From contig NZ_LN850107.1 in assembly GCF_900070365.1 (NCBI RefSeq), positions 6,262,001 to 6,326,000 on the forward strand: 64,000 nt of DNA, given 5' to 3'. Position 1 is the first letter of the stretch. Each line of letters opens with the position of its first letter. A program made the position numbers and the translations under genes. Origin of the DNA: Alloactinosynnema sp. L-07 (GTDB taxonomy: Bacteria > Actinomycetota > Actinomycetes > Mycobacteriales > Pseudonocardiaceae). A model generated the notes under the pieces. It was not told the origin of the DNA and searched no databases. It worked only from the letters and a program-made list of their open reading frames with translations. Of this stretch, positions 7,880 to 18,999 are shown one piece after another.

Positions 7880-8698
7880 TCAAAGCTTGCGGCTCAGGCG
7901 TGGACAGGTTGAGCACTCTCCGCCACCGGAGTCGAGCAGATAGTGGAAGCAGCAGCTTTCCCGGCGCCGGGTCCATTGGGTCGGGCCATCCGATTTCGGG
8001 GCGGGCCGCAGGTTCGACGCGGAGGTGAACGGCGCACGGCCCTCGCCCAGCGCGAGTGCGGCGTCGAGTACGCCAGCGCCCTCGTCGCCGCTGGTGCGGC
8101 CCGCCAGCCACAGCGCGCCCTCCAAGGCGTCGGTCGCCGCGGCCCACAGGGTGTGGTTGCCGAAGCGGACCTGCGGGCCGAAGCGGGCGATGAACTGGGC
8201 GGCGTGGGTGCGGAACCGGCCGCGCAGGACCGCGGCCAGAGCCTGTTCGTCGGCGACCACGACGGCCTGCGGGGTGCCCGCGGCCGGGTCGTCGGGCAGA
8301 CAGACGAAGTACGGCGAGAGCAGCGCGATGGTGTCGGGGTCGGTCTTCTCCGCGTCGCGGTGGAAGGCCAGGTCGGACGGGCGGATCGACGGCACCCGGC
8401 GCTCATGGTGGAAGAGCAGGCCCGCTGCATACGCGGGGACCGAGAGGTACCAGGTCATCAGATACCCGGAGACCGTTCTATCGGGTGATTCTCCGTAGGA
8501 CTCGTCCAGCCAGCCCGCGAGGTCGGCACGCCAGGTGGAGAATCCAGCCGGATCGTTCAGGAAGACCTCGCAGTTCATCCAGCCCGCGGGATCGGCGGGC
8601 AGGCCGAACCGGAGCACGTCGCGGTCGGTCTGGACGCTGTTGATCCGGTGCACGGAGGCGGCGAGATAGGCCTGGCCCAGGCGGGCGGCGGTCGTCAT
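7880..8698 (-). CDS. FhuF-like ferric-siderophore reductase ([2Fe-2S] C-terminal motif)
   Basis: FhuF-type proteins reduce ferric iron carried by siderophores in the cytosol, releasing Fe(II). The 272-aa product ends with the family's cysteine pattern, CC followed 11 residues later by CxxC (CCFHYL...ECSTC), which binds a [2Fe-2S] cluster. The rest is the variable alpha-helical body (YLMTWYLSVPAYAAGLLF, FGNHTLWAAATDALEGAL). An IdeR/DmdR-like iron box lies 57 bp upstream of the ATG, supporting iron repression. No siderophore synthesis or uptake gene is adjacent. Confidence 0.82.
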   Translation of the reverse strand: MTTAARLGQAYLAASVHRINSVQTDRDVLRFGLPADPAGWMNCEVFLNDPAGFSTWRADLAGWLDESYGESPDRTVSGYLMTWYLSVPAYAAGLLFHHERRVPSIRPSDLAFHRDAEKTDPDTIALLSPYFVCLPDDPAAGTPQAVVVADEQALAAVLRGRFRTHAAQFIARFGPQVRFGNHTLWAAATDALEGALWLAGRTSGDEGAGVLDAALALGEGRAPFTSASNLRPAPKSDGPTQWTRRRESCCFHYLLDSGGGECSTCPRLSRKL

Positions 8699-8754
8699 CG
8701 CGCCCCGGGGGTGGGATGCGGTCCCGTTCGCATCGGCGCCCCTCTCTTCTTTGG

Positions 8755-8773
8755 TGAGGCTTGCCTAACCTTA
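8755..8773 (-). promoter_or_regulatory. Iron box (IdeR/DmdR-type operator)
   Basis: On the minus strand the 19-mer TAAGGTTAGGCAAGCCTCA matches the actinobacterial consensus TTAGGTTAGGCTAACCTAA at 15 of 19 positions by eye. It lies 57-75 bp upstream of the FhuF-like start, where a repressor would block transcription in iron-replete cells. Confidence 0.7.
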
Positions 8774-9027
8774 CCGCGAAGATCGCGAACGCGCCTGTGA
8801 CTCGGCTCATGGGAAGAAGGCCGTGTTCGCGCTCAGCGGACAACCCCCGTTTCGCGGAATCCGACCAGGCCAGCGCACGTTGTGGACGGTGAAGGGACCA
8901 CCAAACGGCGGTTGGGCACGAAGTGGCACTGAGAGCTCACGCCCGGCCTACTACAGTGGTCCCACGGTGCTGAATCCACTAGAAGGAAGTGGAGAAGGGC
9001 CGCCGGCGCAGCAGTCAGGGAGTGCGA
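8774..9027. other. Intergenic region upstream of clpC
   Basis: With the FhuF leader this gene-free stretch covers 8699-9027. Apart from the iron box it holds the clpC leader. A TACAGT hexamer (8953-8958) is a possible -10 element but no matching -35 is obvious. A GGAAG (8984-8988) and then a GGGAG before the clpC ATG are purine-rich. No RNA gene, repeat or coding frame is recognised. Confidence 0.4.
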
Positions 9028-11595
<2,568 letters not shown>

Positions 11596-11609
11596 GGATC
11601 GGACACTTC

Positions 11610-11644
11610 GAGGGCGGTCTCCCCGGTTCGGGGAGGCCGCCCTC
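11610..11644 (+). terminator. Rho-independent terminator of clpC
   Basis: GAGGGCGGTCTCCCC pairs with GGGGAGGCCGCCCTC around a 5-nt GGTTC loop, a 15-bp stem with one wobble pair. It starts 15 nt after the clpC stop and is followed by GGCGTTTGT. Confidence 0.8.
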
Positions 11645-11734
11645 GGCGTTTGTCAGCCGGACGGCCCAACGACACCCCCGGACACGGTGAACGCGTCGCG
11701 CGGCCACGGCGGGCGCGTGGGGCATCCTGGACAT

Positions 11735-11941
11735 ATGGGCTTGCAGGAGGACCCGTTCGACTGGCGGGAAACGAAAGACGGCCAAGTACTGATCTCACGT
11801 GGGGGCCGCACGGTCACCACCGTGCGGGGACCCGCGGCCGCGGCACTGCTGGGCAAACTCGCCCGGACCGATGAGGACGGTGCGCAACAGCTGCTGGCAC
11901 GCGCCACGGGCAACTACAAGCGGGGAAACGAGAGGCCGTGA
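11735..11941 (+). CDS. Conserved small actinobacterial protein of unknown function
   Basis: The 68-aa product (MGLQEDPFDWRETKDGQVLIS...TTVRGPAAAALLGKL) reads like a small cytosolic protein with a beta-rich start and a helical end (ARTDEDGAQQLLARATGNYKRGN). It lacks cysteines, signal peptide and membrane segments. I recognise it only as a type often seen beside clpC and nucleic-acid genes in actinobacteria. Its stop overlaps the start of the next gene (GTGA), so the two are translationally coupled. No function can be given. Confidence 0.7.
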   Translation: MGLQEDPFDWRETKDGQVLISRGGRTVTTVRGPAAAALLGKLARTDEDGAQQLLARATGNYKRGNERP

Positions 11942-12939
11942 CGTTGCGACTCGACGAGGTACTCCACGAACCGGAACCCCCCAAACCCCGGCGTCGCTGG
12001 GTGACCGTGGCGGTGGGCTTCTTCGTGCTCGTCCTGTTGGGAATGACGGTCCTGCGACTCGGCGGGATCGACCGCAACCGGTACACCACGGCGATCCTCG
12101 CGCTGACCCCGTACCTGGCGGCCTTCGGCTTGGTCATCACCTTCCTGGCCCTGGCCCTGCGCAGGCGACTGTTGGCCTTCACGGCTCTGCTGATGGCCGT
12201 CGCCCTGGCCTTCATGCTCGTCCCGCGCTACCTGGCCGACGGCGAATCCCTGCCCACCGGACAGCGACTCCGCGTCATGTCCGCCAACCTCCTCATCGGC
12301 GGCGCCGACACCACCACCCTGATGCGATTGATCCGCGACGCCCGCGTCGACGTGCTGACCCTGCAGGAGGTGACCCCGCAAGCCTTGACCGCTTTGGACT
12401 TGGCTGGAATCCGCGAACTCCTCCCACACCGGGTCGGCAACGCTCTGCCGGGCGCCTCGGGGAGCGTGATCCTGGCCAAGGTCCCGCTTCGCCAGATCAT
12501 CTTGATCGAGGGAACCCTGTTCGACCAGCCCGCCGCCGTGCTGGACCTGTCCGGCCAGACCGACGTCGAGATCATGTCGGTGCACGTGTGTCCACCGGTG
12601 GAGAACGCAGACGACCGCGCCCGCTGGGAGTCCGACCTGCGGAAGCTGCCGTCGCCGGACTCCAAAGGCAGGCCACGAATCCTGTCGGGGGACTTCAACG
12701 CCACATTGGACCATCGCGAGTTCAGCGCGGTACTGGACCGTGGCTACTCCGACAGCGCCGAGCTGATCGGGGAAGGCATGCGCCCAACATGGTCGCAGTT
12801 CCCTTATGGACCCCCGGTGACAATCGACCACGTACTGATCGACCGCAGACTGGGAGCCGCCGAGGTAAAGGTCTACGACCTCCCAGGCAGCGACCACAAC
12901 GCACTACTGGCAGAGATCGCCATCCCAAGATCGCTTTGA
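11938..12939 (+). CDS. Membrane-anchored endonuclease/exonuclease/phosphatase-family protein
   Basis: The 333-aa product has three N-terminal membrane helices (about residues 23-45, 55-80 and 83-100) and then an extracytoplasmic EEP domain. That domain shows RVMSANLLIGG, the metal-binding Glu in LTLQEVTP, LSGDFNAT and the closing IDHVLID and SDHNALL motifs, so the DNase I-like metal-dependent phosphodiesterase core looks complete. Substrates in this subfamily may be lipids, sugar phosphates or nucleic acid; none can be chosen here. It overlaps the preceding small gene by 4 nt. Confidence 0.85.
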   Translation: MTLRLDEVLHEPEPPKPRRRWVTVAVGFFVLVLLGMTVLRLGGIDRNRYTTAILALTPYLAAFGLVITFLALALRRRLLAFTALLMAVALAFMLVPRYLADGESLPTGQRLRVMSANLLIGGADTTTLMRLIRDARVDVLTLQEVTPQALTALDLAGIRELLPHRVGNALPGASGSVILAKVPLRQIILIEGTLFDQPAAVLDLSGQTDVEIMSVHVCPPVENADDRARWESDLRKLPSPDSKGRPRILSGDFNATLDHREFSAVLDRGYSDSAELIGEGMRPTWSQFPYGPPVTIDHVLIDRRLGAAEVKVYDLPGSDHNALLAEIAIPRSL

Positions 12940-12963
12940 CATGGCACCCAAGACCGAGCCGGC

Positions 12964-13764
12964 CTAGTGAAGCCGCGCGTCGATCTCCGACAACGCCTCA
13001 ACCGCACCCATCGGCAGCGAGACACCCCGCCCATGCCGAACCTCCGGCTCACGAGGATTGATCCGAATCAACGCACCAGTAGCCGCACTCGCAAGCTCAG
13101 CGTGACGACGGACAGTGGGGATGGCGTTGCCCGCTCCAATCTCGATGACTACAAGCTTTCTGCCGAGTTGCGCCCGGCGCCAGGTGGCGAGAGCGTCCAG
13201 ATCACGCTGACTCCGATCAGGCACCCACGTGTAATCCCCGAACATCAAGATATTCGGCCGAGCCAGCGCACCACACGACGGACACTCCGGTAAGGGGCCG
13301 GTGGCACGCATGGTCTCCGGGTCGATCTCGATGTCCATCTGCGCATCCCAGATCGCGGACCGGCACGGCAGCAGGCACTGCAAGTGGTGGATAGACCCAT
13401 GCACCTCAGCGACCGACGCGAACCCCGCCTTCTGGAACTGTCCATCCACATTGGACGTAAACGCCCGAGCGCCCCACCGCCGCAAAATGTCGAACCCCAC
13501 ATGCGGCACCGTCGACCGGTACAGACGCAGCCGATGCCCGTAGAAGCCCCAAGCCAGCTCAGGATCACTCCCGAAATGCACCGGGTCGGCGATCTCCACG
13601 AAGCTCAGACCCAGCCGCTCATACGGCGGGTAGGCCCGCCAGAAGCCCTCGTCCCCACGGAAGTCGGGCAAACCGGAGTCCACGCCCATCCCCGCGCCCG
13701 CGCACACCAGCACGGCGTCAGCCTCGCCGACTAAATCAGCCGCCTGGTCGAGCGCCGCCCTCAC
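12964..13764 (-). CDS. Sir2-family NAD-dependent protein deacylase
   Basis: Sirtuins remove acyl groups from lysines using NAD+. The 266-aa product has the NAD-binding GAGMGVDSGLPDFRG near residues 22-36, TSNVDGQFQKAG (usually TQNID), the catalytic His in EVHGSIHH, two zinc-ligand pairs (CLLPC and CPSC) and a late Rossmann segment (VVIEIGAGNAIPTVR). The Ser in TSNVD and the compact first Cys pair suggest a divergent subgroup. The GTG start overlaps the stop of the haem-degrading gene (GTGA), so the two form an operon. Confidence 0.88.
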   Translation of the reverse strand: MRAALDQAADLVGEADAVLVCAGAGMGVDSGLPDFRGDEGFWRAYPPYERLGLSFVEIADPVHFGSDPELAWGFYGHRLRLYRSTVPHVGFDILRRWGARAFTSNVDGQFQKAGFASVAEVHGSIHHLQCLLPCRSAIWDAQMDIEIDPETMRATGPLPECPSCGALARPNILMFGDYTWVPDRSQRDLDALATWRRAQLGRKLVVIEIGAGNAIPTVRRHAELASAATGALIRINPREPEVRHGRGVSLPMGAVEALSEIDARLH

Positions 13765-14075
13765 TCGGCCGCGCGCGGACCCGCGCTCTGCACCACCTCG
13801 AACTCCAGCAGGCTCGACCCGGTCGCCACCGGCTTCGCGCGCTGACCGGCGTGGGCCTCGCGGGCCGAGCCGGTGGCCCAGGCCTGGAAGTCCGCTTCGG
13901 TTTCCCAGCGGGTGTAGACGAAGTAGCGGGTCTCCCCGGCGGTCGGGCGCAGCAGTTCGAACCCGAGGAACCCGGGCTCACCCTCGACAGCACCCAGCCG
14001 CGCGGCGAAGCGCTTCTCCAGTTCCTCGCCCGCGCCTTCCGGGACCTCAATCGCGTTGATCTTCACCACGGCCAT
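13761..14075 (-). CDS. mhuD: Haem-degrading monooxygenase, MhuD-like (ABM fold)
   Basis: MhuD-type enzymes open haem and release iron without CO, giving mycobilins. The 104-aa protein is colinear with M. tuberculosis MhuD as I remember it (VVKINAIEVP, PGFLGF.LLRP, YFV.T.WE, PVATG.SLLEFEVV). The residues known to position haem fall at the same numbers: N7, W66 and H75. This makes haem degradation more likely than a generic antibiotic-biosynthesis monooxygenase. It is the first gene of a two-gene operon with the sirtuin. Confidence 0.88.
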   Translation of the reverse strand: MAVVKINAIEVPEGAGEELEKRFAARLGAVEGEPGFLGFELLRPTAGETRYFVYTRWETEADFQAWATGSAREAHAGQRAKPVATGSSLLEFEVVQSAGPRAAE

Positions 14076-14167
14076 GCCCCCAGCTTAGCCGCGCTGTCGC
14101 GCGGCATCAGACCCGCCGCGTGTGGCACTCCTGACCGGCCAGACAGCCGAAGAACGTGCCGGTGAGG

Positions 14168-15610
14168 TCAGCGCAGTGTGCCGGGATAGAGGAACTCGTC
14201 CGCGGGCTGTTTCGCGTCGCGGAACCAGGCGTCGAAGAAGGGGCGGAGGTTCTGGCCGGACACGTTCGTCGCCAGGTCCTCGAAGTCCGGCCAACTGGCG
14301 TTGCCGTCCTTGTGGGCGGCGATCCAGTCCTTGAGGACCTTGCCGAAGGCGTCCTCGCCGATCTGGCGGCGCAGGGCGTGCAGGGCGAGCTGGCCCTTGT
14401 CGTAGACGGCGGTGAACTCGTTGCCCGCGCCCATGTCGTAGAGCTTGCGGTTCCAGAAGCGCGACCGGTCCTGGTTGCGCGCGACCTCGGTGCGATAGCG
14501 CTCATCGAGGTTGACGCCCTCCTTGGCCTCCGCCCAAAGCCACTGCGCGTAGGAGGCGAAGCATTCGTTGAGGCAGATGTCGGCCCAGGTCTTGACCGAC
14601 ACCGTGTCGCCGAACCACTGGTGGGCCAGTTCGTGGACGACGACCTCCAACTCGGCCCACTTGGCGTAGATCGGCCTGCCCTGGGTCTCCAGGGAGAAGC
14701 CGATGTTCTCGTTGAGGTAGATGCCGCCCGCCGCGCTCTGCGGGTAGGGGCCGAACTTGGTGCTGAGGAAGTCCAAGACCTCGGGCATCCGGGCCTGGAC
14801 CGCCTTCTTGTCCTCGGTCCCCGGCGCGTAAGCGTTGACCACTGGGGTGCCGTCGGCCAGCGTCGAGCGCTCGAAGGTCCACTTGTCGATGCCGATGGTG
14901 GTCAGGTACGTCGCGATCCGGGTCGGCTCGACCCAGTTGTACGTCGTCCAGCCGCCCTCGGCCACCGCTGGCTCCTCGCGGCCGTTGGAGACCACGCTCC
15001 AGCCGTCGGGCACGCGCGCGGCCAGCCGGAACGTGGCCTTGTCGCTGGGGTGGTCGTTCACCGGGAACCAGTGGCTGGCCACGTGCGGCTCGCCCGCGGC
15101 GAACGCGCCGCCGGACTTGGCGATCTGCCAGCCGCCCGCGCCGAGGCCCTTGTCCTCGCTGGGCTCCGGCACCCCCGCGTAGCGGACCCTGGTGGCGAAC
15201 TTGGCGCCCGCCGCGATCGGCGTGGCCGGGGTGATCACCAATTCGTGCTTGCCCTCGCGGGCGGCCTCGGCCGGCTTGCCGTCGACCTCGACGGAGGTCA
15301 CGTCGAAGCCGATCAGGTCGAGGTTGAACGTGGTCAGCGCGCTGGTCGCGGTGGCGGTGACCACCGTGTCGCCGGTGAGCTGCTTGGCGGGTGGGTCGTA
15401 GCTGACCGACACGGCGTAGTTCTCCACGTCGTAGCCGCCGTTGCCGTCCTTCGGGTAGTACGGGTCGCCGATGCCGTCGGCCGACGCGGGGCCGGGCGCC
15501 ACCGTTGTGCGGGCGGTCGGCGGTGCGACGGGGTCGGGCGCGGGGGTGCCGCACGCGGTGAACGCCACCGCGGTCAGCAGGACGCATGACACGCGCACGA
15601 CCCGGTACAT
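14168..15610 (-). CDS. Secreted M1-family zinc metallopeptidase (lipoprotein)
   Basis: This is an aminopeptidase-type gluzincin. The 480-aa precursor has a lipoprotein signal (VSCVLLTAVAFTACG, Cys at 20) and a linker rich in Pro/Ala/Thr, then an M1 beta-domain and catalytic domain. The zinc site HELAHQWFGD, with the third ligand in CLNECFASYAQW, is complete. The canonical GAMEN exopeptidase motif is replaced by NENIGFSLETQ, as in a group of actinobacterial exported M1 enzymes, so strict aminopeptidase activity is uncertain. It stands alone, divergent from a hydrolase gene. Confidence 0.9.
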   Translation of the reverse strand: MYRVVRVSCVLLTAVAFTACGTPAPDPVAPPTARTTVAPGPASADGIGDPYYPKDGNGGYDVENYAVSVSYDPPAKQLTGDTVVTATATSALTTFNLDLIGFDVTSVEVDGKPAEAAREGKHELVITPATPIAAGAKFATRVRYAGVPEPSEDKGLGAGGWQIAKSGGAFAAGEPHVASHWFPVNDHPSDKATFRLAARVPDGWSVVSNGREEPAVAEGGWTTYNWVEPTRIATYLTTIGIDKWTFERSTLADGTPVVNAYAPGTEDKKAVQARMPEVLDFLSTKFGPYPQSAAGGIYLNENIGFSLETQGRPIYAKWAELEVVVHELAHQWFGDTVSVKTWADICLNECFASYAQWLWAEAKEGVNLDERYRTEVARNQDRSRFWNRKLYDMGAGNEFTAVYDKGQLALHALRRQIGEDAFGKVLKDWIAAHKDGNASWPDFEDLATNVSGQNLRPFFDAWFRDAKQPADEFLYPGTLR

Positions 15611-15694
15611 CTAGGACACTCCAACTCGTCGGGGAATCCCCATCATGGCGGGCACGCTGTGTTGTCAGGGTTGCTTTCGGGCAGACTCGGCGCC

Positions 15695-16438
15695 ATGCGG
15701 GTCGAGTTCGGCGGCGAGGGACAGCCCATCCTGCTGCTGCACGGTCTGATGGGCCGGGCGAGCACCTGGTGGCCGGTCGCGGACTGGCTCACCGCCTACG
15801 GCCGCGTCGTCGGCCTCGACGCGCGGTCCCACGGCCGCAACCTGCACCGCGGCGGCCGGTGGCGCACGCCGGACTTCGTCGCCGACATCGCCGAGATCCT
15901 TTCCGAACTCGGCCCGACCGTGCTCATCGGACACTCGATGGGCGGGCTGCACGCGGTGGTCGCCGCCGCCGAACACCCCGACCTGGTGCGCGCGGTGGTG
16001 GCCGAGGACATGGCCGTCGACCTGCGCGGACGCACCGCCGACGGCTGGCGCGCGCTGTTCGACGCGTGGCCGACGCCGTTCCCGTCGCTGCGGCACGTGC
16101 GGGACTTCTTCGGGGTGCTCGGCCCCTACTTCGCCGAGTGCGTGCGCGAGGGGGACCGCGGCTACGAGCTGCTCTCCGACATCGACGACCTGTTCGAGAT
16201 CGCGAGCGAATGGGGCACTCAGGACTATTGGGACAGTGTCGACAAGGTCCAGTGCCCGCTGCTGTCGATCGAGGCCGGGTACTCGATCATGCCGCCCGGC
16301 CAGCAGGCCGAGATCGCCCAGCGCGCGGGCGGGCGGCACCTGGTGGTCCCCGGCGCGGGCCACGTGGTGCACGTCGACGCGCCCCAGGTCTACCGGGGCG
16401 CCGTCGAGGCGTTCCTGTCCGACGTCCTAGGCCGCTAG
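15695..16438 (+). CDS. Alpha/beta-fold hydrolase
   Basis: The 247-aa product has the family layout: oxyanion region LLLHGLMGRASTWW, the nucleophile elbow GHSMGG with Ser near residue 90, an Asp in the late strand (LSIEAGYSIMPPG) and the catalytic His in GAGHVVHVD. Substrate is not deducible. ATG at 15695 gives a typical start just before the first strand; the frame is also open from GTG 15659. It is divergent from the M1 peptidase and convergent with the 2'-5' ligase-like gene across a palindromic repeat. Confidence 0.85.
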   Translation: MRVEFGGEGQPILLLHGLMGRASTWWPVADWLTAYGRVVGLDARSHGRNLHRGGRWRTPDFVADIAEILSELGPTVLIGHSMGGLHAVVAAAEHPDLVRAVVAEDMAVDLRGRTADGWRALFDAWPTPFPSLRHVRDFFGVLGPYFAECVREGDRGYELLSDIDDLFEIASEWGTQDYWDSVDKVQCPLLSIEAGYSIMPPGQQAEIAQRAGGRHLVVPGAGHVVHVDAPQVYRGAVEAFLSDVLGR

Positions 16439-16446
16439 AGGCGTGA

Positions 16447-16589
16447 CCACGAACGTCGCCAGGCTCTCGACGGCCCAGCTTCCGGCTGGGCGCACCGCCG
16501 GAAAGCCCAAGTACACCCAGTACGAGCGGCATTCCGGCGGCACACCCAGCGGAAACCTGGATCCGCCGATAGCCCGACAACGTTCATGG
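16447..16589. repeat. Foldback repeat, copy A (about 143 bp)
   Basis: The whole gap between two convergent genes is an imperfect palindrome. The ends CCACGAACGTCG (16447-16458) and CAACGTTCATGG (16578-16589) pair, and pairing continues inward through the CTGGGCGCACCGCCGGAA region, with many G.T wobbles. The core around GTACACCCAGTAC (16513-16525) is shared with copies B (36727-36892) and C (53381-53534). The right arm runs into the 3' end of the neighbouring gene. It could act as a bidirectional terminator, or be a MITE-like mobile repeat. Confidence 0.7.
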
Positions 16590-17105
16590 ACACGCCACTA
16601 TCGGGTCGATCTCCATGGTCGCGGTGTCGATCACCGCGACCTGCCTGGCCCTGGCACGGATCGCCGGGACGGGGAACACCGTGCCGAACCCGGTGACGAC
16701 CTCGGCCTCGGACACGCCTTGGACCAGCGTGCAGTGCGGCATCCAGGACCCGGGCAGGTAGTACGCGTTCGGGTTGCGGACCTTGCCCGCGAGCACGTCG
16801 TGGACGGCCGAGTGCACCGCCAGCAGCTCGGCGTCGGTCACGGCGGCGAGCATCAGCACGTTCTCGCTGGCCGAGAAGGTCGACAGGGCGGCCAGCCAGA
16901 TGCTCGGGATGGACAGCAGCCCGAGGTCGGCCCGCAGTGCCGAGCGGGTCTTCTTCGGGATGTCGGTGGCCATCGCCAGGGTCAGGTGCGGCGGGAACTT
17001 GCGCGCCGATGGCAGGCCCGTGGCGTCCAGCCGGGCCCACAGCGCCCGGATCTCGGCGTCGGCCTGCTCGTCGAACAACACCACCACACCCTGAGCCATG
17101 CGCAT
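16584..17105 (-). CDS. 2'-5' RNA ligase / cyclic phosphodiesterase family protein
   Basis: The 173-aa product has the two H-x-T motifs that define the 2H phosphoesterase superfamily: PHLTLAMAT near residue 39 and PHCTLVQG near 123. Such proteins act on 2'-5' or 2',3'-cyclic phosphate RNA ends, but the physiological substrate is often unknown. ATG at 17099 (MAQGVVVLFDEQ) is an equally likely start. The stop lies within the right arm of repeat copy A. Confidence 0.82.
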   Translation of the reverse strand: MRMAQGVVVLFDEQADAEIRALWARLDATGLPSARKFPPHLTLAMATDIPKKTRSALRADLGLLSIPSIWLAALSTFSASENVLMLAAVTDAELLAVHSAVHDVLAGKVRNPNAYYLPGSWMPHCTLVQGVSEAEVVTGFGTVFPVPAIRARARQVAVIDTATMEIDPIVACP

Positions 17106-17109
17106 TAGA

Positions 17110-18102
17110 TTATCCGTCGAGCAACGCCCGCCAGTCGCGCGACTCGACCATGGTCCGGCCGCCGAGGGCCTGGGCGGCGCAGGCGGCGTGGCTGCCGTCG
17201 GCGGGGTCGACCCGGCGGACCAGCGACGGCCACGCCGCGGACCCGATGAGGCCGCTCTCGTCCTCGGTGTCGGTCCCGTAGCAGGTCTCGCCTGCCACGC
17301 CCGCGCGCGCGGCGTAGCGGCTCATCGCGGCGAAGGTGGACGCGCCGAAGACGCCGTCGGTGGGCAGGTCCTCGCCTCGGTCGCGCAGCAGGTGCTGGGC
17401 GGCGAGCACGCGGGCGCCGGTGTCGCCGGGGCGCAGCAGCGGCCAGCTGTCGGGCTCGACCACCGGCTCGGCCAGCCGCTCGCCGACCTTGGCGCGCAGC
17501 TCCGGGAGACGGCGGTAGAGCACGTCGCCGGGGCACTGGGTGCTGGAGAAGTCGCGGTGGCCGCGGATCTGGGTGGGCTTGATGCCGTACTCGCGGGCGA
17601 TGAACGTCACCAGCTCCACCAGCGCCGCCCACTGCTGGTCGGGCATCGTGGCCGCGGTGTAGAGACCCTCGTTCTCGATGCCGATGACCTGGCTGTTGCG
17701 GTTGGCGACGTTGGCGCCCTGGACATGCTTGGTCCCGGTGCGGACCGCGTCGAGGCTGCCGTGCCTGCCCTCGGTGATGTGGCCGCCGCGGCTGTTGGTG
17801 AACTGCTGGCCCGTGTCGATCCAGCCCCGGCGGTCCATGTGGTAGTTCTGGATGGCCCTGGACAGCTTGAACGCGTGCGGCCGGGAGAAGTCGGTGGTGT
17901 TCGGCGTGGCGGTGTGGTGCACGACGATGAACGTCGGCGGGTGGTCCAGCAGCGCGATCGGCTCGGCGGGCAGGCGGGCACCCCAGGACGTGGTGTCCCA
18001 GACGGTGAAGTCGGCGGCGGCGGCGGTGCCCGCGGGCAGGGCCGTGGCGGCGATGCCCAGGGTGACACCGGTGCGGAGCAAGTCGCGGCGAGTGAGGGCC
18101 AA
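17110..18102 (-). CDS. Tat-exported peptidoglycan amidase (amidase_2/PGRP)
   Basis: N-acetylmuramoyl-L-alanine amidases of this type cut the stem peptide from peptidoglycan outside the cell. The 330-aa precursor begins MALTRRDLLRTGVTLG, a twin-arginine signal, with a TTG start after GGGAGG. The zinc amidase core is seen in FIVVHHTATPN, IQNYHMDRRGWIDTGQQF, IGIENEG and RGHRDFSSTQCPGD. A C-terminal peptidoglycan-binding-like repeat (LLRPGDTGARVLAAQHLLRDRG) follows. It lies 15 bp downstream of mutY on the same strand. Confidence 0.92.
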   Translation of the reverse strand: MALTRRDLLRTGVTLGIAATALPAGTAAAADFTVWDTTSWGARLPAEPIALLDHPPTFIVVHHTATPNTTDFSRPHAFKLSRAIQNYHMDRRGWIDTGQQFTNSRGGHITEGRHGSLDAVRTGTKHVQGANVANRNSQVIGIENEGLYTAATMPDQQWAALVELVTFIAREYGIKPTQIRGHRDFSSTQCPGDVLYRRLPELRAKVGERLAEPVVEPDSWPLLRPGDTGARVLAAQHLLRDRGEDLPTDGVFGASTFAAMSRYAARAGVAGETCYGTDTEDESGLIGSAAWPSLVRRVDPADGSHAACAAQALGGRTMVESRDWRALLDG

Positions 18103-18117
18103 GGCGGCCTCCCAAGG

Positions 18118-18987
18118 TCAGTGTTCGCCGGGCAGCGCGAACAGTCCGTCGGTCGTCTGCTCGACCAGGCCGTCGACCAACAGCGAGTCCAGGCACCGGT
18201 CGCGCTGTCCAGGGTCAGGCCAAACCTGGTCGAGGCGCGACTTGGCGGCGGGCTCGGCCGACCCGCGCAGAACGTCCAAAAGCAACCCCCGGACCTGCCG
18301 GTCGGTGCCCGCGAACCGTTGGGGCGCTTTGGAAGGACCGGTGTAGGCGGGCCGCCCGGCGCGCTGCCATGCGCACGTGGACAGCACCGGACAGTCCACA
18401 CAGCGGGGTGAACGCGCCGTGCACACCAAAGCGCCCAGTTCCATGAGCGCCGCCGACACCCGCGCGGCCTCGGCGTCGGCAGCGGGCAGCAGCGCGTCGA
18501 CGTCGGCGAGGTCGCGCGTCGTGGACGGCGGACCGGCCTCACCTGCGCCATGGACAGCCCGCGCGACCACCCGGCGGACGTTGGTGTCGACCACCGGCGC
18601 GCGCCTGCCGTAGGCGAACGCGGCCACCGCCCGCGCGGTGTAGGCGCCGATGCCGGGCAGCGCGAGCAGCGTGTCGACGTCGGCGGGGACGACGTCGCCG
18701 TGGTCGGCGGCGATCACCCCCGCCGCGGCGTGCAGCCGCAGCGCCCGGCGCGGGTAGCCGAGCTTGCCCCAGGCCCGCACGACCTCGCCCTGGCTCTCGG
18801 CGGCCAGGGCGGAGGGCACGGGCCAGCGGGCCAGCCAGTCCTGCCAGATCGGCTCGACCCTGGCGACCGGGGTCTGCTGCAGCATGATCTCGCTGACCAG
18901 CACACCCCAGCCGGTCGTCGCGGGCTTCCGCCATGGCAGGTCGCGGGCGTTGGCGTCGAACCAGTCGACTACGGCTATGACGTCCAT
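18118..18987 (-). CDS. mutY: A/G-specific adenine glycosylase
   Basis: MutY removes adenine mispaired with 8-oxoguanine. The 289-aa product has the HhH-GPD fold: WGVLVSEIMLQQTPVARVEPIW, the catalytic region ALPGIGAYTARAVAAFAYG with Asp in PVVDTNVRRVV, and the [4Fe-4S] loop CTARSPRCVDCPVLSTC (C-x6-C-x2-C-x5-C). The NUDIX-like C-terminal domain of E. coli MutY is much reduced, as is normal in actinobacteria. Linkage to a carbonic anhydrase and to clpC/lsr2 matches M. tuberculosis. Confidence 0.96.
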   Translation of the reverse strand: MDVIAVVDWFDANARDLPWRKPATTGWGVLVSEIMLQQTPVARVEPIWQDWLARWPVPSALAAESQGEVVRAWGKLGYPRRALRLHAAAGVIAADHGDVVPADVDTLLALPGIGAYTARAVAAFAYGRRAPVVDTNVRRVVARAVHGAGEAGPPSTTRDLADVDALLPAADAEAARVSAALMELGALVCTARSPRCVDCPVLSTCAWQRAGRPAYTGPSKAPQRFAGTDRQVRGLLLDVLRGSAEPAAKSRLDQVWPDPGQRDRCLDSLLVDGLVEQTTDGLFALPGEH

Positions 18988-18999
18988 CGCCTCGATAAG

